From Polyangium mundeleinium (lineage in GTDB: Bacteria > Myxococcota_A > Polyangia > Polyangiales > Polyangiaceae), in assembly GCF_028369105.1 (NCBI RefSeq), contig NZ_JAQNDO010000001.1, positions 6,106,501 through 6,170,500 of the forward strand: a stretch of DNA of 64,000 nucleotides, given 5' to 3'. Position 1 is the first letter of the stretch. Each line of letters starts with the position of its first letter. A program made the position numbers and the translations under genes. Of the stretch, positions 9,368 to 19,352 are shown in pieces. The notes beneath the pieces were generated by a model that was given only the letters and a program-made list of their open reading frames with translations, had not been told where the DNA came from and searched no databases.

Positions 9368-10975
9368 ATGCCCTCCTCGAAACACGCCCGCACCTCGCTC
9401 GCCCTCTCTGCCTGCACGGCCCTCTCGCTCCTGATCCTCGATCCAGCCTCCGCGTCAGCCGCCGATTGCGGCTGCAATCACGAGATCACGCCCGGTACCT
9501 GGTCCGTGAACGGCACCGAACTCGGCGTCAAACCCGGCGACGTCGTCTGCGTCATGGCCGGAGATTACGAGTACATCCGCTTCCGCGAGATCCGCGGCAC
9601 GGAGGAGGCGCCCGTCGTCGTGAAGAACTGCGGCGGCGTCGTCAACGTGCGCAACCTCGATCGTGCCTACTCCGTCGATTTCCAGGGTAGCTCCCACCAT
9701 TTTCATCTCACCGGAACCGGGGAAGCCGGCGTCGAGTACGGCTTCCGGGTCAGCGCGCCGGACAAGGAACCGTATCCCGGCGTGGGCCTCTGGTTCCTCG
9801 ACAAGAGCACCGACTACGAGGTCGATCACATCGAGGTCTACGAGACCGGCTTCGCGGGCGTCGTGTCGAAGACCGACCCCCTCTGCGACGGCAGCGCCGA
9901 TCAGGACAAGTTCATCCAGAAAAACGTGCGCCTGCACCACCTCTGGATCCACGACACCGGCGGCGAAGGGTTTTACGTGGGAAGCACCCAGGGCGCCGGC
10001 CACACCATCACCTGCAATGGCCAGCAGGAGGTGCGCATGCCGCATTTCCTGGAGGGCATCGAGATCGACCACTGCCTCGTGGAAGACACGGGCTGGGACG
10101 GCGCGCAGGTCGGCATGGCCCGCGAGGGCTGCAGCGTCCACGACAACATCATCCGCCGCGTCGGCGGCGAGATGGTGCTCTACCAGTGGATGGGCCTGCA
10201 GATCGGGGGCCCCTCGAAGTGCGACATCCGCCGGAACATCATCTCCGACGGCCCGGTGAACGGCATCTTCGTGTTCGGCGCGAACGACACCACCGTCGCC
10301 GACAACGTCGTGCTGCGCTTCGGCGAGACGAACATTTACGCGAACATTCAAAACAACCCGGGGCCCGTGTCCTACCGCATCGCCCACAACACGCTGGTCG
10401 GCTTCGGCAAGGCCGCGGTGCAGGTCTTCGGCGACAAGATCGAAGGCGCGTTCGCGTACAACAATTTCGTCGTGGGGCCGAGCTCGGCCATCGGCGCAGG
10501 CAACGACGTGGGCTGGGCGGCCGAGGGCAACCTCTTCGTGCCCACGGTCGCCGAGGCCGGGTTCGTCGCGCCCGACGCGGACGATTACCACCTCACGGAA
10601 AGCTCGCCCGCGCGCGGCGCCGGCATCGACCACAGCGCTGACGGGTTTACCACGGACCTCGATGGATATCTCCGCGCCAAACCCCCCGCGGTGGGCGCGT
10701 ACGAGTTCGTCATGGATTCGCCCACGGGCGGTGTGGGCGGCGGTTCGAGCAGCTCGGGCATCGGCGGCGGAGGCGGCGCGGGCGCATCCGGCAGCGGCGC
10801 GAGCGCGTCCGGCGGCGCGGGCGGCGCCTCGGCGGACGATCCCGGGGCCGAGGGCGACTGCGGCTGCCGCGTGGCCGGAACGACGGACCCCGCGGGCAAC
10901 CACGGAGGCCTCTTCCTCGTAGCCGGCGCCTTCCTGGCGACCCGCATGCGCCGCCGTTTGCGCGCCTCGCGCTGA
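9368..10975 (+). CDS. Secreted right-handed parallel beta-helix protein with MYXO-CTERM anchor
   Basis: About 535 residues. A signal peptide (MPSSKHARTSLALSACTALSLLIL, cleavage near ASASA) is followed by a right-handed beta-helix core with repeated short strand-turn units (IDHCLVEDTGWDGAQVG, CSVHDNIIRRVGGEMV, TVADNVVLRFGETN). A Gly/Ser linker leads to a MYXO-CTERM tail: CGCRVAG, a hydrophobic stretch (LFLVAGAFLA) and basic RMRRRLRASR. In myxobacteria this tail is cut and sorted to the cell surface. The fold is shared by pectate lyases and other polysaccharide-acting proteins, but no catalytic set is certain. A GTG at 9362 is an alternative start two codons upstream. Confidence 0.85.
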   Translation: MPSSKHARTSLALSACTALSLLILDPASASAADCGCNHEITPGTWSVNGTELGVKPGDVVCVMAGDYEYIRFREIRGTEEAPVVVKNCGGVVNVRNLDRAYSVDFQGSSHHFHLTGTGEAGVEYGFRVSAPDKEPYPGVGLWFLDKSTDYEVDHIEVYETGFAGVVSKTDPLCDGSADQDKFIQKNVRLHHLWIHDTGGEGFYVGSTQGAGHTITCNGQQEVRMPHFLEGIEIDHCLVEDTGWDGAQVGMAREGCSVHDNIIRRVGGEMVLYQWMGLQIGGPSKCDIRRNIISDGPVNGIFVFGANDTTVADNVVLRFGETNIYANIQNNPGPVSYRIAHNTLVGFGKAAVQVFGDKIEGAFAYNNFVVGPSSAIGAGNDVGWAAEGNLFVPTVAEAGFVAPDADDYHLTESSPARGAGIDHSADGFTTDLDGYLRAKPPAVGAYEFVMDSPTGGVGGGSSSSGIGGGGGAGASGSGASASGGAGGASADDPGAEGDCGCRVAGTTDPAGNHGGLFLVAGAFLATRMRRRLRASR

Positions 10976-10994
10976 ACCCGCACGACGAGGCGCG

Positions 10995-11026
10995 ATTCCC
11001 GGGTTTTCTCGGCAAACCGGGAGAAT
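10995..11026 (+). terminator. Putative terminator after the MYXO-CTERM gene
   Basis: An imperfect stem (ATTCCCGGGTTT against AAACCGGGAGAAT) with a 7-nt loop starts 20 nt after the stop codon. No clear T-run follows. Confidence 0.4.
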
Positions 11027-11101
11027 GGCCTCGCGACACACCGAAAAAACGTTTTCCCCCTGTGGACGTCCGGCCGTCGCGGCACGACGTACAGCTTGCC
11101 T

Positions 11102-11120
11102 GCCCGGGATCGTCCCGGGC
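11102..11120 (+). promoter_or_regulatory. Perfect 8-bp hairpin in the leader of 11139-11543
   Basis: GCCCGGGA and TCCCGGGC pair around a TCG loop, ending a few bases before the G-rich ribosome site of the next gene (ATG 11139). It could slow initiation, stabilise the mRNA 5' end or end upstream transcription. Confidence 0.4.
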
Positions 11121-11138
11121 GCAGGGGGGGGATGTTCG

Positions 11139-11543
11139 ATGAATGTGATCAAATCGTTGTTCTTCGCCGTGATGTCGCTGGGCCTCGTCGGGACCGCCAG
11201 CGTGGCCCGCGCGGAACAGCCGGTGGAGGAAGGGATCGTCGCCGAGGCCGAGGGCGCGCTCATGGACGAGGAAGCCACCGAGGAGCGCAACATCACGGAG
11301 TCCGACGAGGCGCTGACGAGCCAGGACTGGACCCCCTTCGATTACGATGATTACTTCCGTCGTGGTGGGCACCATCGTTGTATCGACTTCTGCCAGGACG
11401 ATTACCGCGACTGTCTCCGGTACAGCTTCCGGTGGAGGCGCCATGGTTACCCGGAGCGTATGTCGTTCCGCCGCAACCGGTGCGAGCGCGAGTTCAACTT
11501 CTGCCTGCGCGGCTGCTTGCGCCGCGACCGTGGTCCCTTCTGA
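11139..11543 (+). CDS. Small secreted Cys-rich protein, unknown
   Basis: A 134-residue protein with a signal peptide (MNVIKSLFFAVMSLGLVGTASVARA) and an acidic segment (about 25-65), followed by a basic C-terminal region with paired Cys motifs: CIDFCQDDYRDC and CEREFNFCLRGC. The regular C-x3-C spacing implies two disulphide-linked helices. ATG 11139 was chosen because it gives the signal peptide and has the G-rich ribosome site; frames extending upstream do not. It resembles in style, not clearly in sequence, the secreted Cys-rich proteins at 16.1-18.6 kb. No function is recognisable. Confidence 0.7.
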   Translation: MNVIKSLFFAVMSLGLVGTASVARAEQPVEEGIVAEAEGALMDEEATEERNITESDEALTSQDWTPFDYDDYFRRGGHHRCIDFCQDDYRDCLRYSFRWRRHGYPERMSFRRNRCEREFNFCLRGCLRRDRGPF

Positions 11544-11546
11544 GGT

Positions 11547-11579
11547 GATTCGAGCCGCGCTTTTCGCGCTTCGCGAATC
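11547..11579 (+). terminator. Putative terminator after 11139-11543
   Basis: GATTCG at 11547-11552 pairs with CGAATC at 11574-11579, and an inner CGCGC/GCGCG stem closes a TTTT loop. It begins 4 nt after the stop codon. A further dyad (GCTCCCC/GGGGAGC) and the palindrome GGGGCCGCGGCCCC follow at about 11599-11634. Confidence 0.45.
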
Positions 11580-11677
11580 GTGAAATCGCCCGGCCCTCGC
11601 TCCCCCGCTTCCGGGGAGCGGGGCCGCGGCCCCATCTTGAGAAGCGAGGCGCGCGCCTCGCGCCGGGAGGGCATTTC

Positions 11678-12601
11678 ATGGCGTCTTCGTGCGCGATCCA
11701 GGGGTCCGTGGTGGTCATCACCGGCGCGTCGAGCGGCATCGGGCTCGCGACGGCCGAGGCGTTCGCCCGGCGCGGGGCGCGGCTCGTGCTCGCGGCGCGA
11801 GAGGAGGACGCTCTCGCGGAGGCGGCGCGCGCGTGCGAGGTGCTCGGCGCCGAGGCGCTCGCCGTGCCGACCGACGTGAGCGACGAGGCCGCGGTCGAGG
11901 CGCTCGCGCAGGCGGCGGTCGCCCGCTTCGGCCGGATCGACGTGTGGATCAACAATGCGGCGCTCCTGCTCTTCGGCGCGCTGCTCGACACGCCGAGCGC
12001 CGCCTGGAAGCGGGTCGTCGAGACGAACCTCTTTGGGTACCTCCACGGGGCGCGGGCGGCGTTGCCGGTCTTCCTCGCGCAGCGCCGTGGCATTCTCATC
12101 AACAACGCCTCCGGCTGGGGCCTCGTGGGCGCGCCGTTCGTGAGCTCGTACGCAGCGAGCAAGTTCGCGATCCTCGGCCTCTCGGAGAGCCTGCGCCTCG
12201 AGCTCGCGGCCTACCCGGACATCCACGTGTGCGTGGTGCTCCCGCCCGCGGTGGACACGCCCATTTACGAGCGCGCCGGCAACCTCACGGGCCACGAGGT
12301 CGGGCCGGTCCCGCCGGTCTCCTCGGCGAACGACGCGGCCGAGATCTTCGTCGGCCTCGCCGAACGGCCGCGCCCGCGGCGCACCATCGCTTTTGCTGGC
12401 GCCTTCCTTTCCCTTTTGAGCCGGGTTTCCCCGACCTTCTCGGCGCGCCTCATGGGATGGCTCACGCGTCGCTTCTCGATTCGCAGGGAGCCCTCGCCGC
12501 CCACGCTCGGCAATCTCTTCGAGCCGAAGGAGCCCCACGCGAGAAGCGGCGGATTCGACCGGCTCGGCGTGCACCGCGGGGGGAGGGGGCCGCTCGTTTG
12601 A
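11678..12601 (+). CDS. Short-chain dehydrogenase/reductase (SDR)
   Basis: A 307-residue classical SDR. The Rossmann motif TGASSGIG lies near residue 15, the NNA motif near 90 (WINNAALLL), the catalytic Ser in INNASGWG near 145, and the Tyr/Lys pair in SSYAASKF near 160. The tail of about 80 residues past the core (from KEPTFSARLMG-like hydrophobic sequence to GGRGPLV) fits the longer SDRs that use a C-terminal hydrophobic segment. It should oxidise or reduce an alcohol/ketone with NAD(P); the substrate is unknown. It is convergent with the DUF2231 gene, 11 nt away. Confidence 0.87.
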   Translation: MASSCAIQGSVVVITGASSGIGLATAEAFARRGARLVLAAREEDALAEAARACEVLGAEALAVPTDVSDEAAVEALAQAAVARFGRIDVWINNAALLLFGALLDTPSAAWKRVVETNLFGYLHGARAALPVFLAQRRGILINNASGWGLVGAPFVSSYAASKFAILGLSESLRLELAAYPDIHVCVVLPPAVDTPIYERAGNLTGHEVGPVPPVSSANDAAEIFVGLAERPRPRRTIAFAGAFLSLLSRVSPTFSARLMGWLTRRFSIRREPSPPTLGNLFEPKEPHARSGGFDRLGVHRGGRGPLV

Positions 12602-12612
12602 AAAGGGAGCGG

Positions 12613-13170
12613 CTACCTGTCCGTGTCGCCTCGATCTTCCGAAATACGCCCGACGCCTGCGCCGTAATGGTACGCGAGCTCCCCGCCGAGCCAGGCGCCT
12701 ACGCCGAGGACCACGAAGCCGAGCGTCGAGACCACCATTCCCGCGCCGCGGAGCTCCATCCCTCGCAGGATCACCGATCCCACCATGAGCTTCGTGCTTG
12801 CCACGTTCGACGCTGCGTGCACGAACGCCGCGCGCCGCGATTTTCCTTCGAGATAACTCCACTCCGTGAGCCCCGTGAGCGCTGCGGGCACGGCGGCCAC
12901 GAGCCCGAGCGTGAAGGCGAGATCCGCCCCGCGCGCGGCCCACGTGCACCCGAGGAGCGTCGCGGCATCGAGGACGAGGCCCGTCGTGAAGGCCCCGATC
13001 GGCACGGGGATCAGCGCTGGATGCAGCGGATGCCCGAGCCACGATCCATCGAGCGCCCTTCGCACGCGCGGGTGCCGCGCGAGGAAACCACGCAAAGGCA
13101 CGTGAAACACATCGACGATTTCATCGAGCGGGAGCCGCTCGACGACACGCAGGAGCCACGGAGCTTTCAT
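12613..13170 (-). CDS. DUF2231-family membrane protein
   Basis: A 185-residue protein with HPLHPALIPVPIGAFTTGLV near residue 48, the hallmark of DUF2231, and four hydrophobic segments. A preceding soluble region (LPLDEIVDVFHVPLRGFLARHP) may be cytoplasmic. The conserved His residues suggest haem or metal binding, as proposed for related four-helix membrane proteins, but this is not shown here. ATG 13170 is preceded by GGAGG at good spacing. It is convergent with the SDR gene. Function unknown. Confidence 0.8.
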   Translation of the reverse strand: MKAPWLLRVVERLPLDEIVDVFHVPLRGFLARHPRVRRALDGSWLGHPLHPALIPVPIGAFTTGLVLDAATLLGCTWAARGADLAFTLGLVAAVPAALTGLTEWSYLEGKSRRAAFVHAASNVASTKLMVGSVILRGMELRGAGMVVSTLGFVVLGVGAWLGGELAYHYGAGVGRISEDRGDTDR

Positions 13171-13333
13171 CTTGCCTCCTCCGCAATGCGGCGGAAGCAA
13201 CGCTCGGGCCGCTCGGCCCCCGGATCGTCCCCTCTGGAATCGAGGGCGCGCCGGGAGAGCGCCCGAAAAGCGGTTTTCAGGCGCGAGGATCCCGTGGTTT
13301 CATGGGCCCCGGACAAGGAAGGGGAGGGATTTC

Positions 13334-13891
13334 ATGGCCACGACGATGTCGGCGAAGGACACCGGGGAGCGCGGCGGGGGAGCCGTGCTCGTGCGACACT
13401 TGGACGATCTCGCGAAGCTCTCGAGCGCGGAGCTCGATCGACTCTACCGCGGCGCCCCCGCGCCCCTGAGCGTCGAGCGCCTCGTCGGAACCCCCAAAGG
13501 CCGCATGCTCGCCGTGCGCGGCACCGACGGCACGAAGCTTTTCTCCGTGATCAAGTTCCTCGCGTCGCGCCGGCGTTTTCCCTGGGATGGGAAAAGCTTC
13601 GGCGCGCTCAGCCAGAGCGAGGGCACGGGCATCAACCGCGTAAAACTTCTCCCGCTCCGGTTCGACTGGTTTCCGTTTCGCACGCGGATCGAGCCCTCCG
13701 CGGTCGACGGCCGCCCCTGCGTCTACCTCGACTACGAGCAACCGGAGAACCCGTTTTTCATCGCCCGCATCCGCGACGAGATCCGTGAGGTCGCGCCCGA
13801 TCTCTGGCTCGGCCCGGCCATGGTGAAGACGAAAAAGGGCGCCGTCCACGTGCTCTGGTTCGCCGTCGACTTCGGGCAGCCCTCGTCCTGA
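13334..13891 (+). CDS. Conserved soluble hypothetical protein
   Basis: A 185-residue protein with no signal peptide or membrane segment. ATG 13334 has a GGGGAGGG ribosome site about 6 nt upstream. Features include LYRGAPAPLSVERLVGTPKGRML, a WDGKSF segment, a VDGRPCVYLDYEQPENP segment and an IRDEIREVAPDLWLGPA block near the C-terminus. The alternating pattern suggests a beta-barrel (lipocalin-like) fold, but I cannot place it in a named family. A hairpin (GAAGCA/TGCTTC, 13905-13919) follows the stop. Confidence 0.6.
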   Translation: MATTMSAKDTGERGGGAVLVRHLDDLAKLSSAELDRLYRGAPAPLSVERLVGTPKGRMLAVRGTDGTKLFSVIKFLASRRRFPWDGKSFGALSQSEGTGINRVKLLPLRFDWFPFRTRIEPSAVDGRPCVYLDYEQPENPFFIARIRDEIREVAPDLWLGPAMVKTKKGAVHVLWFAVDFGQPSS

Positions 13892-13999
13892 CGGCGCCCG
13901 CGCGAAGCAGCTTGCTTCGGTCCGCGGAAGGGGAGACGATCGAGCGCGCCGTTCGTTTGTAGTCAAAACAACCCGCTTCGACCTTACGTCCTACCTCCG

Positions 14000-16048
<2,049 letters not shown>

Positions 16049-16080
16049 CGCGGCCGCGCGCGAGGGACGGCGCCTGCGCC

Positions 16081-16692
16081 TCAATCGTAGCTGCACTGCT
16101 CGCCGCGGGCCTCTTCCCACGCGGAGGAGAAATCTCCTTCGGTGTAGGCTTTGCAGCTTTGCCCTTCGTCGTCGGTGTACGCGCGCGTGAATTCGGAAAA
16201 CTGCGCATCGCAGCAGGTCTGGAAGGCCTCGCCGCAGAACGCCTGCACCGGACGCGGGATGAATTCGTCCGCGTCGACGCCCCCAAGATCGATCGAGAGA
16301 TCACAATAAAGCTGGCCCGTGATCTCCGCGATGAGCTGCCCCTCGCGGCAGCAGGCCGTTCCGCAGCGCGCCCATATCCCGTGGAGCTCCTCGATCACGC
16401 CGGCGACGTTGCCGGCGTGTTTGCACGCGGCGCCGCGATTCCTGCGCATTCCGCGAGGCGGCCGGAGGCGGCGGGACTTGCGGAGGATACGCTCGGCGAC
16501 TTGTTCGAGGTGCGCGCAACGCTCCTCGCCTGCGGCGCCTCGCGTGAGGGCGCGGCCGGGCGCGCGCCCCTCCTCGAATGCGCCTCGCTCCTCCGTGCCC
16601 CGGCAAGCGCGGGGGGGATGCCCCGGTTGTGCCGAGGCCTCCCCCCCGAACCCCAAGAGCGCCACGAACAAGCTACCCAATGCCCACTTCAT
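16081..16692 (-). CDS. Secreted Cys-rich protein, paralogue 1 of 3
   Basis: A 203-residue protein with signal peptide MKWALGSLFVALLGFGGEASA. It shares with its two downstream-numbered neighbours the order: an ERGAFEEG start, a C..LEQV helix, a W..CGTACCREGQLIAEI block, the core GQLYCDLSIDLGG (near residue 128), an FCGEAFQTCCDAQF block and a C-terminal QSCKAYTEGDFSSAW...QCSY. The Cys positions match across all three, implying conserved disulphides. It is the most divergent copy, with an Arg-rich middle. It ends facing the antiporter gene and lies 19 nt from paralogue 2. No known family is recognised. Confidence 0.75.
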   Translation of the reverse strand: MKWALGSLFVALLGFGGEASAQPGHPPRACRGTEERGAFEEGRAPGRALTRGAAGEERCAHLEQVAERILRKSRRLRPPRGMRRNRGAACKHAGNVAGVIEELHGIWARCGTACCREGQLIAEITGQLYCDLSIDLGGVDADEFIPRPVQAFCGEAFQTCCDAQFSEFTRAYTDDEGQSCKAYTEGDFSSAWEEARGEQCSYD

Positions 16693-16711
16693 TGGCGGGT
16701 GCTCCTCGCTT

Positions 16712-17320
16712 TTACTGGCGGTAGGCGCACACGCTGTCCCGCGATTGCGACCACGTCGCGCGGAACATGCCCTGCGTGTACGGCCTGCACGACCCGAAGA
16801 GCCCCTGGTACGACGGCGTGATGCTCGTGAATTCGCTTCTGCAGCACGCCTGCGCCGTCGAGCCGCAGAAGCCCATGGGCCGCTGCACCAGGAAATTCGT
16901 CAGACGCACCCCGCCGAGGCAGATCGAGAGATCACAGTACAGCTTGCCCATGATCCACCCGACGAGCTCGCCCTCGTCGCAACACGCGGTCGCGCAGAGG
17001 CCCCAGATCTCGTCGACCTGATCCACGGCGCCCGCGAGCGTGCCCACCGTCCGGCAGACGACGTAATCGTCGGATCCGGGCGGCAGGCTGACGTTTTGCA
17101 AGGTCTCCATGACCACGGAGGAGAACCTCTCCAGGTTCCCGCACGAGGCCACCGAGTTCCACGCCTGCTGCACGAGGCTCTTGCCGGATTGCAGGCCCGA
17201 CTCGAAGGCCCGCGCCTCGCGCGGCGCGCTGCACCCGAGCGGCGCGTTTTGCGCCATGGCCGTGCCGGAGAGCCCGAGCCCCACCAGCAGCACCCCGAAC
17301 ATGGAAGCTTTGCCTTTCAT
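16712..17320 (-). CDS. Secreted Cys-rich protein, paralogue 2 of 3
   Basis: A 202-residue secreted protein: MKGKASMFGVLLVGLGLSGTAMA signal, then EARAFESGLQSGKSLVQQAW, C..LERFSSVVMETL, SDDYVVCRTVGTLAG, ATACCDEGELVGWIMGKLYCD, LSICLGG, a CGSTAQACCRSEF block and a CRPYTQGMFRATW...CAY end. ATG 17320 has a GGAGG site at ideal spacing and gives the signal peptide. It is the middle gene of a tandem trio and most like paralogue 3. The shared core and even Cys count suggest a helical, disulphide-rich secreted protein; its role is unknown. Confidence 0.78.
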   Translation of the reverse strand: MKGKASMFGVLLVGLGLSGTAMAQNAPLGCSAPREARAFESGLQSGKSLVQQAWNSVASCGNLERFSSVVMETLQNVSLPPGSDDYVVCRTVGTLAGAVDQVDEIWGLCATACCDEGELVGWIMGKLYCDLSICLGGVRLTNFLVQRPMGFCGSTAQACCRSEFTSITPSYQGLFGSCRPYTQGMFRATWSQSRDSVCAYRQ

Positions 17321-17346
17321 CGGAAACCTCCTTTTCCCCTCCGGAT

Positions 17347-17949
17347 TCACGGGGCGGGGTTGTAGACGCATTGGTTGTTCCGTGTCTGGTTCCACACCGG
17401 CGTGAAGGGATCCCGCGTGAACGTCCCGCACATGGGATAGTTCTGCGTGTACCCGATGAACTCGGCGTCACACCCGATCTGGAAGGCAAGCCCGCAGGTC
17501 CGCACCGGCAGCCGGATGATGTCCGACGCGAGGCCGAGGCCCCCGAGGCTGATCGACAGGTCGCAATAAAGCTTTCCGCCGATCCGCGCCATGAGCTCGC
17601 CTTCCTTCCGGCACTCCCAGTCGCAGCGATTCCAGGTATGATCGACCACCTCCTCGGCGCCCTGCACGATCCCGGCCACGCGACAGAGCACGTAATCGCT
17701 CGATTCTCGCGGGATCTCGATGCTGTCCAGGTTGTTCATCACGAGGTCGGCGAACCGCTCCACCTGATCACAATCGTTCACCGCATTCCAGGCCGACTCC
17801 ACGAGGCTCGCGCCGGACCGCACCCCTGCGTCGAAGGCCCGCCGCTCGCGCGGCTGCCTGCAGCGCGCGGGCGGGAACACCGCGAGCGCCTCGCCCGCGA
17901 AGCAGAGCCCGACCAGAAACACGCCCAGCGATACTGCGTTCAGCTTCAT
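17347..17949 (-). CDS. Secreted Cys-rich protein, paralogue 3 of 3
   Basis: A 200-residue protein with signal MKLNAVSLGVFLVGLCFAGEALA. It shares the family pattern: ERRAFDAGVRSGASLVESAWN, CDQVERFADLVMNNL, SSDYVLCRVAGIVQG, CRKEGELMARIGGKLYCDL, SISLGG, CGLAFQIGCDAEF and CGTFTRDPFTPVWN...QCVY. Compared with paralogue 2, the CC pair before EGEL is a single C here. It is the first of the trio in the direction of transcription, 48 nt below the stop of 17998-18582, so four secreted proteins may form one operon. Function unknown. Confidence 0.78.
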   Translation of the reverse strand: MKLNAVSLGVFLVGLCFAGEALAVFPPARCRQPRERRAFDAGVRSGASLVESAWNAVNDCDQVERFADLVMNNLDSIEIPRESSDYVLCRVAGIVQGAEEVVDHTWNRCDWECRKEGELMARIGGKLYCDLSISLGGLGLASDIIRLPVRTCGLAFQIGCDAEFIGYTQNYPMCGTFTRDPFTPVWNQTRNNQCVYNPAP

Positions 17950-17997
17950 GAACTCCCCCTCTCTCGCTCGTCCACCGAAATTCCCGCGCGCCCACCT

Positions 17998-18582
17998 TCA
18001 CCGGGGCGTGCAGATTCGTGCCTCGATCACGTCCAGATACCGCGTGTACACCTGTACTTCCATCCCGAGGATCTCGCGCTCCGCGCTCTCGACCTCCTGC
18101 CTGCACGCGCGCAGCTCGGGCGCCCCGAGAAATCTGTAATCCATGTCGAACACGTTCCACGTGTTCGACGTCGTGACGAGGCCCTCGCCGGTGTCGATCA
18201 TGGCGACGAAGGTCGCCACGGCGACCCGGGAGACCGTCGCCAGCGAGGGACCCTCGAACGCCGGGCCGCTGCATTGCGCGTAATCACGCCGCAGCCGATC
18301 GATGGCGTTCTTGTAGATCCCCTCGTAATAACAGCGCTTGATGTCGGTGGTCCCGGTCCAGGTCGCGACGAGGTGTTGCAGGGCGGCCACGAGGGAGTCC
18401 TCCGCCCCCGGGAGCATGGAGGCATTGCAATTCACGCGCGCCATGACTTGCCCCACGGCCACTTCGCTGATGTTCTTGCCGTAGTTCCGCGCATCCATGC
18501 ACGTCTCGAAGGCCTGCGCGAGCCCGATCGCGGAAACTGCCGTCAATGCCGCCGCCGTCGCGGCGCCCACGAGCTTCTTCAT
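17998..18582 (-). CDS. Secreted helical protein at head of the Cys-rich cluster
   Basis: A 194-residue protein with signal peptide MKKLVGAATAAALTAVSAIGLAQA. The mature part has scattered Cys residues (FETCMDARNYG, ARVNCNAS, IKRCYYEG, DYAQCSG, LRACRQE, ARICTPR) and is predicted mainly helical. It does not carry the KLYCDLSI core of the three following genes, so it is not a fourth copy. ATG 18582 is chosen for its GGAGG site 6 nt upstream; an in-frame ATG lies two codons earlier. It probably leads the four-gene minus-strand transcript. Function unknown. Confidence 0.7.
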   Translation of the reverse strand: MKKLVGAATAAALTAVSAIGLAQAFETCMDARNYGKNISEVAVGQVMARVNCNASMLPGAEDSLVAALQHLVATWTGTTDIKRCYYEGIYKNAIDRLRRDYAQCSGPAFEGPSLATVSRVAVATFVAMIDTGEGLVTTSNTWNVFDMDYRFLGAPELRACRQEVESAEREILGMEVQVYTRYLDVIEARICTPR

Positions 18583-18742
18583 GACCATCCTCCGATCCGC
18601 CGTCCGGATTGCAGGCGTCATGCCCGGAACGCTGCGCGGATGGGTTCCACGGGCCTTCCGGAGGCGCACCGGGCGTCGCAGGTTTCAGCCAGGACAGCCA
18701 AATGGGCTTTCACCCAAAGGCGGAAGGGGAGGGGATGTCATC

Positions 18743-19288
18743 ATGAAGAAGGTATTCATGGTTGCCGCGCTCGCGGCGATGGCGATGTCGTCCGTACCGG
18801 TACCGGCGCTGGCGGAGACGCCGGACGAGGAAGCGACGGCCGATCTGTCGGTCGCGCACGACGACGCGAAATTCGTGGGGGAGGCGGCGAAGAGCAATCT
18901 CTGGTCGGTGAAGGCCGCGAGGCTCGCCGTGCTGCTCGCGCGGAACTCCAAGGTCGAGGCGCTCGCGCTGCAGGAGCTCGCCGAGCACGTCCACGTGACC
19001 GAGGGGATCGAGGCGCTCGCGGAGAAGCTCGGCGTCCCGATGCCGACGGCGTTTGATCCGGTGCTCGGGAACCTCTTCCAGCGTCTCGCGCGCCTCCGGG
19101 GAAATCGATTCGACCGGGTTTACCTGCACACGGTCATCGAGGCGCACCGGTTCGACGTGGAGAACCTGTCGCAGGCGCTCGCCTCGCAGGACGCGGACGT
19201 GAAGGCATTCGCGGAGAAAAACCTCCCCGTTTTGCGGGGGCACCTCGAGGCGGCGCAGGAGATCCTCCGGATGTTGCCCGGCGAATGA
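18743..19288 (+). CDS. DUF4142-family secreted protein
   Basis: A 181-residue protein with signal MKKVFMVAALAAMAMSSVPVPALA. The mature part matches DUF4142: DDAKFVGEAAKSNLWSVKAARLA, ARNSKVEALALQELAEH, FDRVYLHTVIEAHRFDVENL and a long terminal helix ending in LRGHLEAAQEILRM. Family members are periplasmic four-helix ferritin-like proteins with no established reaction. The AGGGGAGGGG ribosome site 8 nt before ATG 18743 supports this start. It is divergent from the Cys-rich cluster, so the about 160 nt between 18582 and 18743 hold both promoters. Confidence 0.8.
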   Translation: MKKVFMVAALAAMAMSSVPVPALAETPDEEATADLSVAHDDAKFVGEAAKSNLWSVKAARLAVLLARNSKVEALALQELAEHVHVTEGIEALAEKLGVPMPTAFDPVLGNLFQRLARLRGNRFDRVYLHTVIEAHRFDVENLSQALASQDADVKAFAEKNLPVLRGHLEAAQEILRMLPGE

Positions 19289-19352
19289 CGCGCGAAGGCG
19301 ACCCACGAAAAAGGTGACGGCGCGCCTCGCGCGCGGCTACCCTCGTCGGCCG

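Noticed and set aside
16440-16620. Possible frameshift in Cys-rich paralogue 1 because of its Arg-rich middle.
   Set aside because: The frame aligns with paralogues 2 and 3 on both sides, including the C..LEQV helix; the other frames show no better match.
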